In this document: positions 6,345 to 8,977 of the stretch, piece after piece
How the letters are laid out: every line of letters begins with the position of its first letter
Position numbering within the stretch: the stretch's first letter is position 1
From: an uncultured bacterium
GTDB taxonomy: Bacteria; Cyanobacteriota; Vampirovibrionia; Gastranaerophilales; Gastranaerophilaceae
Reading direction: 5' to 3'
DNA length: 8,977 bases
Assembly: GCA_900554385.1 (NCBI GenBank)
Contig: USHE01000074.1
Location: 1-8,977 of the forward strand
Translations under genes and position numbers: made by a program
Notes under the pieces: generated by a model
Told to the model about the DNA's origin: nothing
The model's database searches: none
What the model saw: the letters and a program-made list of their open reading frames with translations, nothing else

Positions 6345-7346
6345 TCATTCTTGTGTCGTTTCAGAAATATACTTATATACGTTTTGTTTGAGCGTATTAC
6401 GCGCGCTCTGGCGTTTTCGCCCGCTGATTTTTGCAACAGTTTTATTATTTATAACCTTTTTGGTATGTTCTTCTTTCTTTCCTTCATATTTAACTTTTTC
6501 TTTATACTCTTTTGCTTCTGCTATAAATTCAAGATAGCTTTCGTAACGTGTTTCATCAATTTTATCGATATTATCAAGAACATTACAGCCATCCTCGTTA
6601 ATATGCAGACAATCAGAATACTTACATTCGTCCCTGAATTTTGCAATATCATCAAATAACAAATCAACATCCGCAGGAAGAATAAAATCAAAACGAACAT
6701 TACTAAAACCGGGAGTATCAACTATTCTTGAAGTACTGTTGATTGGTATTATTTCAGAGTGTCTGGTTGTATGAGTTCCCCGTTGAGTTTTTTCGCTTAC
6801 ACTTTTCGTTTTAAGATGCAAATCCGGATTAATAGAATTTATCAAACTTGATTTTCCAACACCTGAATTCCCGCAAAGAACACTAGTCTTACCTTCCAAA
6901 ATCTTTTCAAAAGTTTTAATGCCTTTATGTTCCGTTGCTGATGTATATGCAATCTTGTAACCTAACGGCTCATAGATATTTTTAATCTTATCTTTTAAAT
7001 GTTTATCCCATTTTAAATCTTCTTTATTAAAACACAAAACCGCAGGAAGATTAAAATATTTAGCAAGCGCAACATAGCGGTTAAGCTGATGTAAATCTAA
7101 ATCAGGTTCTTTTAAAGCTGACACAATTATTATTTGATCAACATTTGCGACACTCGGGCGTTTTATAAAACTTTTGCGGGGAAGAAGCTTTGTAATATGC
7201 CCGTTTTCAAATTCTACAAAATCTCCCACAAGAATTTTTTCTTTTTGTTTTTTTAGAACCTCTCGAATTTTGCACTCAAAAGTTTCGCCGCCGGACACGA
7301 CGTAATAAAAGTCCGAATGAATTTTATAAATTTGACCCTCTGCCAT
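6345..7346 (-). CDS. rsgA: Ribosome small subunit-dependent GTPase A (RsgA/YjeQ)
   Basis: RsgA is a circularly permuted GTPase that binds the immature 30S subunit late in maturation and releases assembly factors on GTP hydrolysis. The 333-residue protein has an N-terminal OB fold (about 1-63). G motifs follow in permuted order: G4 NKED (107-110), G5 TSA (135-137), G1 GNSGVGKSS (159-167), G2 region RGTHTT (189-194) and G3 DTPG (210-213). A zinc knuckle lies at C241, C246, H248, C254. All are intact. The C-terminus after about residue 285 is a strongly basic tail (KISGRKRQSARNTLKQ and neighbours), plausibly binding rRNA. The start MAEGQIYKI matches family N-termini, but no Shine-Dalgarno precedes it. 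An extended -10 box ends only 9 nt upstream, so the mRNA may be leaderless. It heads the rsgA-prenyl synthase-PAP2 cluster and follows the pilin gene by 26 nt. Confidence 0.96.
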   Translation of the reverse strand: MAEGQIYKIHSDFYYVVSGGETFECKIREVLKKQKEKILVGDFVEFENGHITKLLPRKSFIKRPSVANVDQIIIVSALKEPDLDLHQLNRYVALAKYFNLPAVLCFNKEDLKWDKHLKDKIKNIYEPLGYKIAYTSATEHKGIKTFEKILEGKTSVLCGNSGVGKSSLINSINPDLHLKTKSVSEKTQRGTHTTRHSEIIPINSTSRIVDTPGFSNVRFDFILPADVDLLFDDIAKFRDECKYSDCLHINEDGCNVLDNIDKIDETRYESYLEFIAEAKEYKEKVKYEGKKEEHTKKVINNKTVAKISGRKRQSARNTLKQNVYKYISETTQE

Positions 7347-7355
7347 TATGGGAAT

Positions 7356-7364
7356 ATTCTAACA
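7356..7364 (-). promoter_or_regulatory. Extended -10 promoter for rsgA
   Basis: On the minus strand TGTTAGAAT matches an extended -10 (TGn plus TAGAAT, 5 of 6 to TATAAT). There is no good -35 at 16-18 nt. The hexamer ends 9 nt before the rsgA ATG, so transcription would start within a few bases of the start codon. Read-through from the pilin gene is also possible, because no terminator hairpin was found at its 3' end. Confidence 0.45.
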
Positions 7365-7372
7365 CAAAAAAA

Positions 7373-8065
7373 CTATTCAACGCCCTCTGGATAATATTCA
7401 TAAGTTAAAGTATCATCGTACAAAACCGAATAATATTCAAGAGTTATAGCATCTTTTTTGACAGAAATATCCCAAGTATCTGCTCCAAACTGGTTTGGGC
7501 CTTTTTCTCCATTGAGATCAATTTTTATAGAACCGCAACGATAATCGTGTACAGTATAATAGATCTTGTTGCCATCTGCATCTAAAATAGGATTTCCTTT
7601 TCCATCCTGTTTGTAACCTGTGTATTCACTATAACAACTTCCATCATGATTGTATATGCTAATATAGATTACGCTGCCATCTGCAAGAATCATACTCGGA
7701 TAACCTATGAAATTATAATAAGACGTTTTGCCATTATTATAATATTTTTTAGCCGCTAGAGTCTTCCAAGTCCAGCACCCTCCTTTAGGGCAAACGTTTA
7801 ATGGTTTTAACGCTTTTGCCAGAATTTCAATAACCTCACCCGGCGTATAAATATTTTTATTAAATAAATCTCCGTAAGAATCAAGGTTGTAATCAACTTT
7901 CGTTTTCATCATTGCATTCGACAATATAGAATATGAATGCTTTGCTTGATTTACAAGCACTTTATCTTTGTACTTTGCAACAAGTGCCGGCAACGTCATA
8001 GCTGCTACTATTCCAATAACCCCAAGTGTAATCAGAACTTCTGCAAGTGTAAATCCTTTTCTCAT
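7373..8065 (-). CDS. Type IV pilin-like / pseudopilin protein, orphan
   Basis: This 230-residue protein has a class III (type IV pilin) signal: MRKG, then cleavage before Phe5, giving a mature start FTLAEVLITLGVIGIVAAMT with Glu at mature position 5. It is expected to be cut and N-methylated by a prepilin peptidase and assembled into a pilus or secretion pseudopilus through the helix at residues 5-30. The globular domain has four cysteines (92, 97, 144, 177), which could form two disulfides. It also has Asp/Gly-rich loops (DADGNK 162-167, and IDLNGEKGPNQFGADTWDI 182-200) that might bind calcium as in GspG-type pseudopilins; this is inference. The C-terminus is Tyr/Glu-rich. An AGGAGG site is 4 nt upstream and an exact-consensus promoter precedes it. 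No assembly ATPase, platform protein or peptidase is nearby. The divergent HTH gene is a candidate regulator. Its role could be adhesion, DNA uptake or secretion. Confidence 0.92.
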   Translation of the reverse strand: MRKGFTLAEVLITLGVIGIVAAMTLPALVAKYKDKVLVNQAKHSYSILSNAMMKTKVDYNLDSYGDLFNKNIYTPGEVIEILAKALKPLNVCPKGGCWTWKTLAAKKYYNNGKTSYYNFIGYPSMILADGSVIYISIYNHDGSCYSEYTGYKQDGKGNPILDADGNKIYYTVHDYRCGSIKIDLNGEKGPNQFGADTWDISVKKDAITLEYYSVLYDDTLTYEYYPEGVE

Positions 8066-8069
8066 TCAA

Positions 8070-8075
8070 CCTCCT
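8070..8075 (-). promoter_or_regulatory. Strong Shine-Dalgarno AGGAGG for the pilin gene
   Basis: AGGAGG (minus strand) sits 4 nt before ATG 8065 and fixes the start of the pilin-like gene. It is the strongest ribosome-binding site in the window. Confidence 0.85.
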
Positions 8076-8102
8076 ATATGTATATTTATCGAATAATTAA
8101 AT

Positions 8103-8127
8103 ATAATATTGAAATATTCAATATTAT
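8103..8127. promoter_or_regulatory. 25-nt palindrome, candidate operator at the pilin promoter
   Basis: ATAATATTGAA and TTCAATATTAT form perfect 11-bp arms around a 3-nt centre (ATA). The element overlaps the last two bases of the pilin -10 box and covers the predicted transcription start (about 8119). The transcript would therefore contain only part of it, so it is better explained as a DNA operator than an RNA hairpin. The surrounding AT-richness makes chance symmetry more likely than usual. The divergent HTH protein is the obvious candidate ligand. Confidence 0.5.
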
Positions 8128-8154
8128 TATAAAATATTTGAATTCTATTGTCAA
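8126..8154 (-). promoter_or_regulatory. Exact-consensus sigma70 promoter for the pilin gene
   Basis: On the minus strand TTGACA (8149-8154) and TATAAT (8126-8131) are separated by exactly 17 nt, a full match to the housekeeping sigma consensus. The predicted start near 8119 leaves a leader of about 54 nt before ATG 8065. Such a strong promoter is expected to need repression, consistent with the palindrome over its start site. Confidence 0.85.
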
Positions 8155-8165
8155 TAATTTATACT
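8138..8165 (+). promoter_or_regulatory. Promoter for the HTH gene, interlocked with the pilin promoter
   Basis: TTGAAT (8138-8143) and TATACT (8160-8165) are 16 nt apart on the plus strand. The spacer contains the -35 box of the opposite-strand pilin promoter, so polymerase could not occupy both at once. The -10 ends 7 nt before ATG 8173, predicting a leaderless mRNA. Confidence 0.5.
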
Positions 8166-8172
8166 CAATTAC

Positions 8173-8400
8173 ATGGATATCACAGATTGGAACAATGACG
8201 AAATAATGAGATTAGTAATGGCAAAAGGGCATATTACCCAAAAACTTTTGCTTAAAAACCTCAAAGACCAAAATGGACAAGATATCCCGCAAAGTACGTT
8301 TTCCTGCAAAATAAGAAGAAATGCACTTAAACTCGCCGAATTTCAAACAATATGCAAAATACTCGGATATTCTATCAAATTAGAAAAACGAGAAAATTAA
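8173..8400 (+). CDS. Small helix-turn-helix (XRE/Cro-like) DNA-binding protein, 75 aa
   Basis: The protein looks like a minimal Cro/XRE-type regulator. A first helix (about 8-18, NDEIMRLVMAK) is followed by a second (ITQKLLLKNLKDQNG, 21-35). A likely recognition helix (PQSTFSCKIRRNAL, 39-52) has basic residues, and a closing helix reads KLAEFQTICKILGYSIKLEK (53-72). This spacing is typical of short phage-type and accessory HTH proteins; no enzymatic or sensor domain is present. ATG 8173 has no Shine-Dalgarno and follows its -10 box by 7 nt, so the message is probably leaderless. The alternative Met12 also lacks a ribosome-binding site and would trim helix one. It is divergent from the pilin gene across a 107-nt AT-rich control region and likely regulates that gene and itself (inference). 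Its stop abuts the stop of the convergent gene at 8401 with no spacer. Confidence 0.75.
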   Translation: MDITDWNNDEIMRLVMAKGHITQKLLLKNLKDQNGQDIPQSTFSCKIRRNALKLAEFQTICKILGYSIKLEKREN

Positions 8401-8868
8401 TTACGCTGAAGGCATTTTAAACTTCTTATCATCTTTTATAAAATCAGGAAGCTGGTTTTTAGCCATTTGCATTTTCATATACTGCTCTTGAAGCTTGGCT
8501 TTTTCGTCGTTATCCGCATCTTTGGCTTTATCGTTCATTTGCGTAAGAATTTCCTTTTCAACATTATTGCCCTTGACATAGACATCCATATCTTTACTTT
8601 TTTGAAAAGCTCTTATATTCCCTTCATAGTTAATTTTAGGGGCTTTAAATAAAGTATACAACAACGCCACCCCACCCACTGCCGCTCCGACAAAACTAAG
8701 AGCAGTTCCTAGAACAAACAATGATTTTTTCGTTCCGCTTAAACCCTTGTGATTTTTATTAACATATTTTGAAGCAGCTTCTCCTAAATCCTCAAGCACA
8801 AAACCATCATCAAACAATTCAAACAAAAGTCTTGCCCCCAATCCCAATCCGCCGACAAACGTTGCCAC
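8401..8868 (-). CDS. Small hypothetical membrane protein, start uncertain (GTG 8868, 155 aa)
   Basis: I do not recognise this protein. Numbered from GTG 8868, it has a Gly-rich hydrophobic segment at 2-17, an amphipathic linker, a second and stronger membrane helix at about 48-73 (LFVLGTALSFVGAAVGGVAL), then a charged tail. Residues 100-140 of the tail are Lys/Glu/Gln-rich and probably alpha-helical or coiled-coil. No catalytic motif is visible. The start is doubtful: GTG 8868 has no well-placed ribosome-binding site. The frame stays open upstream for another 34 codons, to TAA at 8971-8973, and reads as a natural Asn/Ser/Lys-rich N-terminus (NNTYSFASANNSKQKKSANN and on). That stretch has no ATG, GTG or TTG. 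Either the start codon is lost, a frameshift separates it from sequence beyond the window, or translation really begins at GTG. It is convergent with the HTH gene. Confidence 0.65.
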   Translation of the reverse strand: MATFVGGLGLGARLLFELFDDGFVLEDLGEAASKYVNKNHKGLSGTKKSLFVLGTALSFVGAAVGGVALLYTLFKAPKINYEGNIRAFQKSKDMDVYVKGNNVEKEILTQMNDKAKDADNDEKAKLQEQYMKMQMAKNQLPDFIKDDKKFKMPSA

Positions 8869-8977
8869 CGCAAGATTTGTCTTTTCTCCGGCTTTAGAAA
8901 TAGGATTGTCGTTATTTGCAGACTTTTTTTGTTTAGAATTGTTTGCAGAAGCAAATGAATAAGTATTGTTTTATGCC

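Overview
The window looks like a chromosomal segment of an AT-rich bacterium. The best guess is a non-photosynthetic relative of Cyanobacteria (Melainabacteria/Vampirovibrionia, perhaps gut Gastranaerophilales). This rests on three things: a CrtE-like prenyltransferase directly followed by a divergent-PAP2 (DUF212) gene, a pairing I recall from cyanobacteria; pilin-like proteins with an N-terminal FTLAEVLITLGVIGIVAAMT helix and an IDxNG...D motif near the C-terminus; and small Gly-rich membrane proteins with Lys/Asn/Ser-rich tails. This is inference from memory, not a database result. No tRNA, rRNA, CRISPR array, insertion sequence or prophage was seen.

Layout. Positions 2-844 (+) are the 3' third of mutS, entering from the left edge. 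A small unknown membrane protein follows (925-1413, +). Positions 1414-1699 (+) hold the decayed 3' end of a pilin-like gene, with one frameshift and one nonsense codon. The minus strand then carries a long SWIM-SNF2 helicase (1703-4876). Upstream of it lies a tight minus-strand cluster transcribed in the order rsgA (6345-7346), GGPP/FPP synthase (5445-6326) and divergent PAP2 (4986-5444). Further upstream is an intact orphan pilin-like gene (7373-8065, -). An AT-rich divergent control region (8066-8172) separates it from a 75-residue helix-turn-helix gene (8173-8400, +). That gene abuts a convergent small membrane-protein gene (8401-8868, -), whose true start is unclear.

How the parts relate. 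mutS, rsgA, the prenyl synthase and probably the SNF2 protein are housekeeping or maintenance genes. The synthase and PAP2 genes touch end to end and probably act together on prenyl diphosphates. The most interesting accessory unit is the HTH/pilin pair. The pilin has an exact-consensus sigma70 promoter, the HTH has a promoter whose elements interlock with it on the opposite strand, and a perfect 11-bp-arm palindrome covers the pilin -10 edge and predicted transcription start. This looks like a local repressor/pilin switch. Several genes (rsgA, the HTH gene, perhaps SNF2) lack a Shine-Dalgarno and have a -10-like hexamer 7-9 nt before ATG, suggesting leaderless transcripts.
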